Assembly (NCBI RefSeq): GCF_027579695.1
Contig: NC_083579.1
Coordinates: 68,396,871 to 68,460,870, forward strand
Direction: 5' to 3'
Source: Neoarius graeffei
Lineage: Eukaryota; Chordata; Actinopteri; Siluriformes; Ariidae
DNA: 64,000 nt
Made by a program: the position numbers and the translations under genes. Shown piece after piece: positions 44,063 through 54,961 of this stretch. The notes beneath the pieces are model-generated. The model was not told the DNA's origin. It did no database searches and saw only the letters and a list, made by a program, of their open reading frames with translations. The first letter of the stretch is position 1. Each line of letters begins with the position of its first letter.

Positions 44063-44505
44063 CTGCTGAAAAACGGCGCGGACTTCCGCCTTGTATCACC
44101 TTTCATTAAAGAGTATAAAAGTATGAAAATACTGCAAATACTGATGCAAATACTGCCCATTGTGTAGTTATGATTGTCTTTAGGCTTGCCATCCTTCCAC
44201 TTGCAAGTGGTAAGTGATATGCGCTGGGATCACACACACAGCGGCTCAGTCCCGAATCACTGCTTGTTCACTTCACTCGTGCGCTCTGTGAGCTGCGCAG
44301 GGCCAGAGTGCGCACCCTCCAGAGGGCACTCACTGTTCAGGGCGGAGTGATTTGGAGCGCAGGATGCCTGTAGAGCCGAGCGTATCCGTGTATTGGTGTT
44401 GCTGTGTGCACGCGAATCGTGTATTGGTGTTGCTGTGTGCACACTAATCGTTTTAAAAACGTTAATCTGATGATCCGCTGATACGGTCTAATGTAAACAT
44501 GGGCT

Positions 44506-44650
44506 AAGTGTCAGCCCTGCGATGACCTGGCGACTTGTCCAGGGTGTACCCCGCCTCTTGCACATAGTCAGCTGGGATAGACTCCAGCTTTCCCACGACC
44601 CTGTACAGGAAAAGCAGTTATGGGTAATGGATGGATGGATGGATGGATGC
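44506..44650 (+). repeat. SINE 3' fragment with (GGAT)n tail
   Basis: Only the last ~130 bases of the standard SINE are present ('agtgtcagccctgcgatgac' to 'gggtaatggatggatggatg'). Confidence 0.88.
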
Positions 44651-45340
44651 TCAGGCCTATTACAGATTATGCTGAGATTTTTATTTAGTGTACTGTGAGA
44701 TTGATGTTGAGATTAAATTTAATAGATTTTTTTAATCCTGTGTCTTGTTGTTACTGGAAGAAATAAATAATTAAACATTGCTCCTTTCTGACTGTGATTT
44801 GTTTTTATCTTTTCTTACTGAATTTTAGAAAAGATTGGCTATGAAATACTGTATATTTTTCAAACCATTTTTTGTTCTGGTTTTTTTTTTTAAAATTGAT
44901 TATGTGATGTTACTCAGACAAACACATTAAGATGTAATCAGTTTCACTTCGCCTATTGTGTTCATTCAGTGCTAGATTATGTTGATAATTTTTTTTTAAA
45001 GTCGTGTGACTGAAATTTGATTTACTGATGCCATAAATAAGTATGTTTTCAATAAATTAATTGTTTAAATCCATCACTGAGGATAAGATAAGACTTTATT
45101 GCTCCCCAGGCAGGGAAATTTGAGAGATAAAAAAAAAAGCTGAAGCTGAGGAAACTGCCTCCCAAATTATCAGTCATATCAATAAAAATGGTTTTCAGCT
45201 TCTCTTGAGAAGAGGGCAAGCCGTGACTTTGTGCAATAGGAAACAAATCTTTTTCCTTCAGTTGTAGTTAGTCAGCACCTTGAGGATTTCAGAAACATAT
45301 GTGTTGAGGTATTTTGAGAAACCTTAGACAATTTAGAAAT
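44650..45340. other. AT-rich segment, no gene seen
   Basis: A piece at 45080-45125 ('ataagactttattgctcccc', 'aggcagggaaatt') resembles the inverted 3' end of a LINE of the kind at 28929-29575. Nothing else is recognised. Confidence 0.4.
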
Positions 45341-45353
45341 TCAAATACTATCC

Positions 45354-45399
<46 letters not shown>

Positions 45400-45862
45400 T
45401 TCCTCCCACCTCCCTAAATATGCTGGTAGGTGGATTTGTGACTCAAATTTTTTCAAATGAAATAATAATCGCGGGCGGCACGGTGGTGTAGTGTTTAGCG
45501 CTGTTGCCTCACAGCAAGAAGGTCCGGGTTCGAGCCCCGTGGCCGGCGAGGGCCTTTCTGTGTGGAGTTTGCATGTTCTCCCCGTGTCCGCGTGGGTTTC
45601 CTCCGGGTGCTCCGGTTTCCCCCACAGTCCAAAGACATGCAGGTTAGGTTAACTGGTGACTCTAAATTGACCGTAGGTGTGAATGTGAGTGTGAATGGTT
45701 GTCTGTGTCTATGTTTCAGCCCTGTGATGACCTGGCGACTTGTCCAGGGTGTACCCCGCCTTTCGCCCATAGTCAGTTGGGATAGGCTCCAGCTTGCCTG
45801 CGACCCTGTAGAAGGATAAAGCGGCTAGAGATAATGAGATGAGATGAGATGAAATACTATCC

Positions 45863-45899
<37 letters not shown>

Positions 45900-46351
45900 T
45901 TCCTCCCACCTCCCTAAATATGCTGGTAGGTGGATTTGTGACTCAAATTTTTTCAAATGAAATAATAATCGCGGGCGGCACGGTGGTGTAGTGTTTAGCG
46001 CTGTTGCCTCACAGCAAGAAGGTCCGGGTTCGAGCCCCGTGGCCGGCGAGGGCCTTTCTGTGTGGAGTTTGCATGTTCTCCCCGTGTCCGCGTGGGTTTC
46101 CTCCGGGTGCTCCGGTTTCCCCCACAGTCCAAAGACATGCAGGTTAGGTTAACTGGTGACTCTAAATTGACCGTAGGTGTGAATGTGAGTGTGAATGGTT
46201 GTCTGTGTCTATGTTTCAGCCCTGTGATGACCTGGCGACTTGTCCAGGGTGTACCCCGCCTTTCGCCCGTAGTCAGCTGGGATAGGCTCCAGCTTGCCTG
46301 CGACCCTGTAGAACAGGATAAAGCGGCTAGAGGTAATGAGATGAGATGAGA
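45339..46351 (+). repeat. Tandem duplication (~500 bp) including a SINE
   Basis: The unit 'aaatactatcccattatt' + (ATT)n + 'ttcctcccacctccctaaat' + 'atgctggtaggtggatttgt' + 'aataataatcgcggg' + SINE occurs twice: SINEs at 45474-45852 and 45974-46351. The two copies are almost identical, including the unusual GTGTTTAGCGCTGTTGCC head and TATGTTTCAGCC, so the duplication is recent. Confidence 0.93.
45356..45400. repeat. (ATT)n microsatellite (and copy at 45866-45899)
   Basis: Fifteen ATT units in the first copy, about eleven in the duplicate; the length difference is the main difference between the units. Confidence 0.95.
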
Positions 46352-46713
46352 TAATAATCACTTTATTTCACAAAATGTGGTCTGAAAAGAATTACACAAT
46401 TAAAAATACCAAATGAATCATTCCTGTTCCTCTTGTAGTTATAGCTAAGCAATAATTAAAAATTGGCTTGTCCCTTAAAAATACTAATAATAATCTCAAA
46501 ATACTGATTTTGATATCAAATTTGTGACTCTAAATTGCCCCGTGCGTGTGTGTGTGTGTGTATTTTCCCACCGACACACCCAGTGATCCTGGGATAAGCT
46601 CTGGATCCACCACAACACTGCTCAGGATAAAACAGTTACTAAAGATGAAATGAATATTTATCGTACATTCAGTAGATGTTTATAACCAAAATGGTCTATT
46701 TATTTGTCTCATT

Positions 46714-47088
46714 CTCATCTCATCTCATTATCTCTAGCCGCTTTATCCTTCTACAGGGTCGCAGGCAAGCTGGAGCCTATCCCAGCTGACTATGGGCGAA
46801 AGGCGGGGTACACCCTGGACAAGTCGCCAGGTCATCACAGGGCTGACACATAGACACAGACAACCATTCACACTCACATTCACACCTACGGTCAATTTAG
46901 AGTCACCAGTTAACCTAACCTGCATGTCTTTGGACTGTGGGGGAAACCGGAGCACCCGGAGGAAACCCACGCGGACACGGGGAGAACATGCAAACTCCAC
47001 ACAGAAAGGCCCTCACCGGCCCCGGGGCTCGAACCCAGGACCTTCTTGCTGTGAGGCGACAGCGCTAACCACTACACCACCGTGCCGC
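46714..47088 (-). repeat. tRNA-derived SINE, inserted in another SINE's tail
   Basis: Full reverse copy. CTATTTATTTGTC on the left (46694-46706) recurs directly after its head (47090-47102), so it is a target duplication. The sequence beyond is the tail of the variant-2 SINE at 47089-47437. Confidence 0.93.
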
Positions 47089-47437
47089 CCCTATTTATTT
47101 GTCACATGCATAATCAAGCACAGTGAAATTCATACTCTGCGTTTAACCCATCTGAAGCCGTGAACACACGCATGCACACACACACGTGAGCAATGAGCAC
47201 ACAGACATACTCAGAGCAGTGGGCAGCCATGATACAGTGCCCAGGGAGCAGTTGGGGGTTAGATGCCTTGCTCAAGGGCACTTCAGCCCAAGACTGCCTT
47301 ATGTTAACCTAACCACGTCTTTGAACTGTGGGGAAACCCATGCAGACATGGGAAGAACATGCAAAGTTTGCTGGGCTCGAACCCAGAACCTTCTTGCTGT
47401 GAGGTGACAGTCTTAACCACAACACCACCGTGCCGCC
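47089..47437 (-). repeat. tRNA-derived SINE, tail variant 2, second copy
   Basis: On the minus strand: standard head, shortened body, then the alternative 3' part (GGGCTGAAGTGCCCTTGAGC, 'ggttaaacgcagagtatgaa', 'tgattatgcatgtgac'). It matches 18738-19118. Confidence 0.88.
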
Positions 47438-47689
47438 CCAAGATGGCTCTGGACACATAATACATACAGTTTGGCTATGACAGCGTCGACCTACAGTTGC
47501 CATGGTAACTTTAGGACTGCAGTTGTCATGAACAGTTTTGTGCTCAAATCTTCATCAATAAACAATTCATAATTTATAGACTTCGTGCCAATCTTATAAT
47601 GAATTTTCTGGTTATCCAGTTGCACTTTTTGATCAGGTAGGACACTGTTATAGAAGCAAATTATTTATAATCATGCTATCTGTTATCAC

Positions 47690-47828
47690 TCAAATGAGGA
47701 CGGGTTCCCTTTTGAATCTGGTTCCTCGTAAGGTTTTTCATCATGTCATCTCAGAGAGTTTTTCCTTGCCACCGTTACCTCAGACTCTATTATTAAGGAT
47801 AAAAATAATTATTAATTCATATGTTTAA
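47690..47828 (+). repeat. 3' region of another fish repeat, left piece
   Basis: 'gaggacgggttcccttttga' with 'atctggttcctcgtaaggtt' and 'ttttccttgccaccgttacc'. It continues after the inserted SINE at 48211-48298 ('ttctgtaaagctgctttgcg', 'acgaaacaaataaatggact'), giving a typical LINE-like 3' end. Confidence 0.65.
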
Positions 47829-47831
47829 AAT

Positions 47832-48210
47832 CGGTGGCACGGTGGTGTAGTGGTTAGCACTGTCGCCTCACAGCAAGAAGGTCCAGGTTTGAGCCCCGGG
47901 GCCGGCGAGGGCCTTTCTGTGCGGAGTTTGCATGTTCTCCCCGTGTCCGCGTGGGTTTCCTCTGGGTGCTCCGGTTTCCCCCACAGTCCAAAGACATGCA
48001 GGTTAGGTTAACTGGTGACTCTAAATTGACCGTAGGTGTGAATGTGAGTGTGAATAGTTGTCTGTGTCTATGTGTCAGCCCTGTGATGACCTGGCGACTT
48101 GTCCAGGGTGTACCCCGCCTTTCGCCCGTAGTCAGCTGGGATAGGCTCCAGCTTGCCTGCGACCCTGTAGAAGGATAAAGCGGCTAGAGATAATGAGATG
48201 AGATGAGATG
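47832..48210 (+). repeat. tRNA-derived SINE, copy in older repeat
   Basis: Full copy. ATGTTTAAAATC before (47821-47832) and after it (48208-48219) is the target duplication. Confidence 0.94.
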
Positions 48211-48303
48211 TTTAAAATCTATATTTTTCTGTAAAGCTGCTTTGCGACTATGTCTATTGTTAAAAGCACGAAACAAATAAATGGACTTGACGAGTTAGAA
48301 ACT

Positions 48304-48668
48304 GGTGGAGTGGTTAGCACTGTCGCCTCACAGCAAGAAGGTCCTGGGTTCGAGCCCGGTGGCCGGCGAGGGCCTTTCTGTGCGGAGTTTGCATGTTCTC
48401 CCCGTGTCTGTGTGGGTTTCCTCCGGGTGCTCTGGTTTCCCCGACAGTCCAACGACATGCAGGTTAGGTTAACTGGTGGCTCTAAATTGACCGTACGTGT
48501 GAATGTGAGTGTGAATGGTTGTCTGTGTCTCTGTGTCAGCCCTGCGATGACCTGGTGACTTGTCCAGGGTGTACCCCGCCTTTCGCCCGTAGTCAGCTGG
48601 GATAGGCTCCAGCTCGCCTGCGACCCTGTAGGACAGGATAAGCGGCTACAGATAATAGATGGATGGAT
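48304..48668 (+). repeat. tRNA-derived SINE with shortened head
   Basis: The first ~14 bases of the head are missing. The tail is GGATGGATGGAT. AGTTAGAAACTG occurs immediately before (48292-48303) and after it, so it was retroposed in this 5'-shortened form. Confidence 0.92.
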
Positions 48669-48889
48669 GGATGGATGGATAGTTAGAAACTGTCACTGCA
48701 GGCCCAGAGGATATTGAGGCCCTAAAGTCCAGTATGGTGATGTTTTGTATCCTGGGCGCAGAAGTTAATAACTTGTTCCCATAAGATAATAGCTTGTGCG
48801 AACAAGATAAAATACCTCTCATATACAATGTTGAACAAGTTGGGCTTGAAACGCACCTATGCGGTCAGCCATTGCGAGTAATCATAACT

Positions 48890-49146
48890 CAGACAGACAA
48901 GTGTGGACATGCTGAGCATGCGCAGTTCAGCTTCGTGAGCGCGCATGCGTGGTGCAGAACTGCCAGGAGACGCCGCTCGGGGGAAGAACAGGGAGTTCTT
49001 TCCTGCGTTCTGTGCGGACTTTGGTGTTGTGAGTTACGGGTTCGTCCGGGCGTATCACCGCTGTGTGGGCAGCCGATATGTTATCCCGTTCCCGGTGTCT
49101 CACGCGCTCTGTCGGTCGCTCTATTGTCGCCTTCCGACAGGTACGT
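48890..49146 (+). other. GC-rich segment with a good splice donor
   Basis: The stretch is clearly GC/CpG-rich compared with its surroundings and ends in CCGACAG/GTACGTTC, a strong donor. No recognisable protein is encoded in any frame. It may be a promoter with a first exon of a plus-strand gene or transcript, or part of an unrecognised transposon or LTR. Confidence 0.35.
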
Positions 49147-49699
49147 TCCTATAGCGTCCATGCTAACGTCCCGCTTGGTGGATTCAGTTCCGAGTCATGC
49201 TAAGCTAACTGTGGTAGGGCTGCATCCTAAACCAGTTTCTCTGAATCATCTAGTGCACTAGATATGCTGTATGAGCCGTTATTTTAATGCCTATGTAGTG
49301 CACTTATACAGGAAGCAGTGTATGATTTGGGATGCAGCCATAACTACTACTAGAAGGCCTCAGTGCCAAACCAAGGACAGTATGTTGTCTTGCTTCAGTT
49401 ATCCAGGCTAATCTGGGATAACCTTAATAGTTATCCTTTTACCTACAAGTGCACGTCTTAAACGTACCATAAGAATAACTTTTATTTTGTTGTTAAAGCA
49501 GCTGTTATGTAGAATCATGTATCTATCCCAGAGAAGGGTTAGAGAGGACTTTGGTACGAGGTCATTCTAGTACTAGCCATTAGCCGGCTGCATATTAGCC
49601 TGTTAGCATCATTAAAATGTGCCTTTTGCTCGCAGTGTGACTCACAGACTTTCCTTCCAAGTTTCATTTATTTGAGTTTCATTTATTTGAGTTTCATTC

Positions 49700-49925
49700 T
49701 GAGCTTTTTTTCATACATTCTAATGCAACACAGGTTTGGTTCGAGGCAGCAGGATGGCTGCTTTCTGCATCTCTAGACTGCCAAGTGACAAATCACTAAA
49801 GTTTAAAGCTGCGCATTTCAAAATAAACATAACTTTAGGTTTAGCTTTAAACCATAAAATTAATCCGCATTTGTCCTTTTCGTTTTGTAGGCCTTCAAAA
49901 GTTTTAAAGCCTTTTATCTAAGGCT
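49700..49925 (+). other. Open frame of unknown status
   Basis: An acceptor-like 'tgcaacacag' precedes an ATG at 49754 opening MAAFCISRLPSDKSLKFKAA and continuing to a stop at 49919. I do not recognise it. The context beside the donor at 49140 makes a small second exon conceivable, but the evidence is weak. Confidence 0.2.
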
Positions 49926-50045
49926 GACTTCTATATCAGAAGGTTATGAGTTCAAATCCCCAGCAGGCAGAGAGCCTATGTAGTGGTGGGTCAACACTGT
50001 GATTTTTGGGCTGTCCCAGATGAAAGATGAACATGGCGACAAATA

Positions 50046-51256
50046 CCCCTTTTCCACCAAATCAGTTCCGGGGCTGGTGCTGGTTCACAACTCGTTCAAC
50101 TTGCGAGCCAGCTGAGAACCAGTTTGCTTTTCCATAGCTCGGGGTGCTAAGGGGAGCCATGTCATTACGTCGCTGTATACGTCAGTTACGCCGCTGCGTT
50201 TGAATAAACCTTGGCGCGAACATCAAAGCAACAACAACACATACTCCTTTTCCACCAAATCAGTTCCAGGGCTGGTTCAGGGCCAGGGCTGGTGCTGGTT
50301 CACAACTCGTTCAACTTGCGAGCCAGCTGAGAACCAGTTTGCTTTTCCATAGCTCGGGGTGCTAAGGGGAGCCATGTCATTACGTCGCTGTATACGTCAG
50401 TTACGCCGCTGCGTTTGAATAAACCTTGGCGCGAACATCGAAGCAACAACAACACGTACTCCTTTTCCACCAAATCAGTTCCAGGGCTGGTTCGGGGCCA
50501 GGGCTGGTGCTGGTTCACAACTCGTTCAACTTGCGAGCCAGCTGAGAACCAGTTTGCTTTTCCATAGCTCGCAGTGCTAAGGGAAGACACGTCATTACGT
50601 TGCTGTGTACGTCAGTTACATAGCTACGTTTGCATAAACCTTGGCGCGAATATCGAAGCAAAAACAACACGGAAGAAGCAGCAACAACAATAATAATAAT
50701 GGATGACTTTGCATTTGTACAGCTGCGGCTTCTCGTCACTTAAAAATGGCGATCTTTCGCGGTCTTATTGTTGTTGGTCTTAACAACTCCGCCCCCCTGC
50801 TGACGTAAGCGGTTCTTTCCTCTGGCCCAGCAGAGAGTTGGTGCTAGCCTGGAACCGGTTTTTCTGGCCCCAGAGCCAGTTCTTTGTCAGTGGAAACAGA
50901 AAACCCGGTTCCAAACTAAGCACTGGCCCCAAACCAGCCCTGGAACTGCGGAGAAGAAGAAGCAGCAGCAACAACAACAATAATGGATGACTTCGCGTTT
51001 GTACAGCTGCTTCTCGTCGCTTAAAAATGGCGATCTTTCACAGTCTTGCTATTGTTGTCGGTCTTAACAAACCCCCCACCCCCACCCCCCAGCTGACGTA
51101 AGCGGTTCTTTCCTCTGGCCCAGCAGAGTTGATGCTAGCCTGGAACTGTTTTTTCTGGCCCCGGAGCCAGTTCTTTGTCAGTGGAAACAGAAAACCCGGT
51201 TACAAACTAAGCACTGGCCCCGAACCAGCCCTGGAACTGCTTTGGTGGAAAAGGGG
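50046..51256. mobile_element. Composite MITE with internal tandem repeats
   Basis: Left CCCCTTTTCCACCAAATCAG and right 'ctgctttggtggaaaagggg' are inverted ends. The left part is a ~205-bp unit repeated three times (starts about 50046, 50245, 50457; CTTTTCCACCAAATCAGTTC...). The right part is a ~290-bp unit repeated about twice (50640-50945 and 50950-51245; 'ggatgacttcgcgtttgtac', 'gctgacgtaagcggttcttt'). No transposase. The expanded ends are the remarkable part. Confidence 0.85.
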
Positions 51257-51399
51257 CAACAGATAGTCGTCGTCACGGTCTTATGAGCAAAGATGGGACA
51301 AAATTCTGATGGTGACACAAATTTAAGATGACCATCTCAGAACATGACTGCTTCTACAAACCTGCGCGTACAAGCCAGCCAATAGGAATACGTCGTTAC

Positions 51400-51535
51400 G
51401 TTACAGGCGTTTAGTAGACGCTGTTATCCAGAGTGACCTACAAGGCATTCCTGCTGATAAAGGGACTCAAACTGGTGACATTTTGTTCCCAAAGCTGCTT
51501 CTCTAACCATTAGGCCATCGATTCTGCACTGGCGT
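51400..51535. repeat. tRNA-like SINE fragment
   Basis: 'gcgtttagtagacgctgtta', 'tccagagtgacctacaaggc' and 'gcttctctaaccattaggcc' match motifs at 378-417 and 8490-8525. Confidence 0.55.
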
Positions 51536-51539
51536 CAAA

Positions 51540-52670
51540 CCAGCAAGGGCTTGATTCTTGCTTGGCTCCATTGTTTACCACTATAGCAGTCCAGCTCTTT
51601 TGTTCATGTATATTATCTTGCATTGCCATGTATGACAAGTATGTGTTATCGTACAGTCGACATACAGCAGACTTGTCATACAGTGTGGCTTGTAATAAAC
51701 TTACACAGTTGCTGAAATCTCACAAGGCATCATGAGACTCTTATCTTAGTTGCTCAGTGCCTGGGAGTTACTTTGGATGCAAAATCAGTGGAATATGATC
51801 ATCACGACGCCCCCAATTTTGTTCACCTGATTTAAACCGGCTTTACACGGGGAGTTTTAGGAATTGCATATTGTTAAAGAATTTTATTGTTTACATAAGT
51901 GATCAATTTAGTGCCACTGCAACTAAAGACAGCCAACGACAGGTTCTGGAAGTATCGTGTGTGGTGGTGTTTTTTTTTTTATTCAAGTCTGAGTGTGATC
52001 TCTGTCATCAGGGTTCTAACTAGACCAAAATATCAGCGTAGTGGCACCAGTCATAACAGCCGAAGGTTTGGGGACTCGCCTTAGGCCCCTGAAAGCTCAT
52101 GGGTTCTACGTACTCAGAGATGCATTCTAGTGCGTTTCCCGGCACTTGTACGCCTCCATGAAAGTCATGGATTTTTGGTAATATTAATGAGATTGATTTA
52201 TTTGCCAAAAGTTGCTGTGATTTGTTTTTGATTGAAGACTTATTATAATTAATATTCAACTATATTGGTGACATTTATGGAATAAGAATAAAACGACCAG
52301 TTGATGTTCACCAAGTGTCAGCTTTATTTTCAGCTTCAGCCATTCAGTTAAGTCCGGTGCACATGGGCGATTCTCCGTCGCTTAGTAGTGCAACTTTTTG
52401 ACGCAAGCGAAAAATTGCTTCGTGTGCGGATATTTGCAATGTTTTTGTTTTTTTTTTGCGACAGATCGCAGGTATCAAACATGCTTGATATTCTGCAATT
52501 AAAAAAAATCGCCAGTCATTGACTTGTTGCAGAGATATAGAACCCTGGTCATGATAGTCATATGAAAGCAACCAATAGGAGGACATGAGGATTACGCAAA
52601 ACCCACAGTAAAGCTATGAATACAGTAGTGGCAATGGTGAAATGTAAACAGACATGTTAGTGGGGGAAAA
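51540..52670. other. No gene recognised
   Basis: A T run near 51970 and a GCGACAGATCGC-type text at 52440-52520 were noted; no TIR pairs could be fixed and no coding domain is present. Confidence 0.35.
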
Positions 52671-53151
52671 ATCCTTATGGGTTGTTTTACAATCAGGGTA
52701 CACAAGCTAAAAATCACATTTAACACTTATTATCTTCAATATCAAAAGGCTTGACTAAATAAACTTGGTTGTTTATTGTAGCCCTGTGATAGCTCTATTT
52801 ACCATGCAAAAAAAAATTTGGTGATAACGTTATTTTTGGTGAATGTATGGCAATATGTGTCATATTTAGCAAAATTACTCGTGTCATTTAGAAAAAGTGC
52901 TTTTTTGACCACAGGTAGCTCCAAAAGGGATGCACTTAAATCACTCTTTATACCATAAAACAAATATTTGGTTCCATATCATTGGAAACACATAGTTAAG
53001 TTTTAATGTTGAATGCCAGTAAGTTTTCAGACTATTTTGATCAAATTAGTATGTAATTGTGTCAAAAAAAAGTCCTCTCCGAGACAGCTAATTTTTCAAT
53101 ATAAAATAACATATCTAAAATGATTTTCACCCTAAAATGTGGTTAAGATAT

Positions 53152-53851
53152 CATACATGTCAACCTATATGGAATGTCCGTATTTTATACGGATTTGATT
53201 CAATAAACGTAGTATACGGGCGTACAAATAAAGTTATACGGATTCTTTAAAAAAACTTCAATATTTATTTAGAGCTATAATCAATTCCCACGATGATGAG
53301 AGCGCATAACATTTACAAACGTACTGTACACCACAGAAAGCACAAACAGACAGTAAAGAGTCTTATGAAATCGCGCGTTATCTCGTGGTAGCGAGACTTC
53401 GTTCCACTTCTGATCATGCGCACACCGCATTGCGAGAATCCCGCCAACCGGGAAGTAACATTTTTGAAACGCGTATTTCCACCTGAGCGACTTTCACTAG
53501 CGACTGAAAAGATTCTGAATGGGCACTCCGGCAAGATCAACACAGACACTTGCTGTGACCTGCAGCCTCGTGAGGTATTGGTGCAGCGTGCTAAAAAAGC
53601 TGTCATGGAGTACAATTCAGAACATTAGAGTGACGCTTTGTGTTTTTGTCAAACATTGGAGCTTTGTATTCATTCTGAAGGTTTATTGTTATTAATATTG
53701 AATAAAAAGTAACTGGGATATATCATTGTTAATTACCATTCAAATTTTAGGTAAATTATTTTAATTTGCATCTTATACGGATTTTATAAGGGAAATACGG
53801 ATTTTGGAGGTTGGTTATACAGGTTTGATTGACCAAAGGTTGACATGTATG
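53152..53851 (+). mobile_element. Nested TIR element with CATACATGTCAACC ends
   Basis: CATACATGTCAACCTA on the left is the inverse of 'ggttgacatgtatg' on the right. AGATAT on both sides suggests a 6-8 bp duplication. It contains 'tatacggat' motifs at both ends and a 70-codon open frame. Confidence 0.78.
53416..53628 (+). CDS. Small open frame in nested element, unknown function
   Basis: It encodes 70 residues, MRTPHCENPANREVTFLKRV ... DLQPREVLVQRAKKAVMEYN and a stop. The composition is protein-like (mixed charged, helix-forming C-terminus), and it is centred in the element, but I recognise no family. It may be one exon, or the C-terminal end, of an element-encoded protein. Confidence 0.3.
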   Translation: MRTPHCENPANREVTFLKRVFPPERLSLATEKILNGHSGKINTDTCCDLQPREVLVQRAKKAVMEYNSEH

Positions 53852-54332
53852 AGATATTGGGACATAAATATTAGAGACAACTAACACAAAGCTTACAGCC
53901 TTATATTTAAAAGCACTGTGGAAGTAGTGGATTCGGAATTGTCAAAAAAAATGTCCTCTCCGAGAATCACTTCATTTGTTTCTCCCAGCCCTGCTTAAAG
54001 CTACACTTAATCTTCTTTATCTTATAGCAGATTACACAAAACTACCATACACACGTCAAAAAATTACCTGAAATCTGTTCTTTAACTTGTCCTTCACTTA
54101 AAAACTGGTACAAGAACTAGTTTGAATCAATTTGAATTTTGGACCCCTGTGAGACAAACTTTGTACCCTGATTGTAAAACAACCCATAATTTCTTGTATT
54201 AAGTAAAAAAATAATGTAAAGTGCACACAATCCTTCACTGTAAACATAACACACTTTCAGTAACAGAATTTAAGCCTACATAAACACTGACTCGCACATG
54301 CTGCTTCTCCTGAACGTATACACGGAAGTAAG

Positions 54333-54455
54333 CAGTGTTGCCAGATACTGCTGACGTTTTCCAGCCCAAAATATGTTCAAAACCCGCCAAAATGCACTTG
54401 AAACCCCCCAGTTGGGCGGGAAACCACCCAATCTGGCAACACTGGAAGTAAGGCG
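54333..54455. mobile_element. Short palindromic MITE (AGTGTTGCCAGA ends)
   Basis: AGTGTTGCCAGATACTG at the left is mirrored by 'aatctggcaacact' at the right; inner 'ttgggcgggaaaccaccc' and 'gttttccagccc' add further pairing. About 120 bp. Confidence 0.72.
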
Positions 54456-54961
54456 GAAGGTAGTTTGTCGACGTCACCTCAAGACGACGCCAACGATTGG
54501 TCAAACTTGCGGGAAAGTTGTGGTGATTGGATATAATTGCAATACCGCCCTGAATTCACGGGGATTGGTTGAATTTGCGTTGAAGTTGCAAATCGCAAAA
54601 TCCTGGAGGGTCAGGGGAGTTATAAAAAATTAATTTGATCGCGTGTTTCTGCCGGGGGTAGGTGGGGACTTGGTTTTTGCGCTTCAGCCAGCCGGTGTGA
54701 AGCTTGGTTTTTTTTTTTTTTTGACGGCAGCTTTGTTCTGCAGCCATTATCTAGGCGCAGGCCTTAATTTTTGCTCTTTTTTTTTTTTATTGGCGACCGT
54801 GAGGCCATTATTAAAAAATGTTCTCATTATTAAAAAATGTTTCCGGTCCACCGGCCGGGTGAGTGCCGTTTGTGCGGTTGAATTTTTTTTTTTTAACGCC
54901 AGTTTTTCGACATTTTTTTCGGGTTCGTAAATCTAAAATCGAACTTGACATTTACGCATTC

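Larger units (their letters stand above)
42566..44085 (-). mobile_element. Penelope-like retroelement, two tandem 3' parts
   Basis: On the minus strand two overlapping copies of the same 3' region lie head to tail. The upstream copy (about 43228-44085) encodes more of the protein; the downstream one (about 42602-43240) is shorter. Both carry the GIY-YIG endonuclease domain and the same 3' text (ACTCCCTATTAGTCAGACAG, then 'aactgaagaagcc'). Partial tandem copies are a usual arrangement for Penelope-like elements. The reverse transcriptase core is missing, so the element is dead. Confidence 0.85.
52678..54186. mobile_element. TIR element with TA flanks, containing a second element
   Basis: TGGGTTGTTTTACAATCAGG on the left is the inverse of 'cctgattgtaaaacaaccca' on the right, with TA at 52676-52677 and 54187-54188. 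Near each side occurs a 'gtcctctccgaga' motif (53073-53085; 53952-53964), in direct orientation. The middle is the inserted element at 53152-53851. No transposase in the native part. Confidence 0.82.

Noticed and set aside
48794-49261. 155-residue open frame
   Set aside because: It crosses the CpG-rich segment and the donor-like site; the composition follows base content and no domain is visible. Kept only as a possible exon region.
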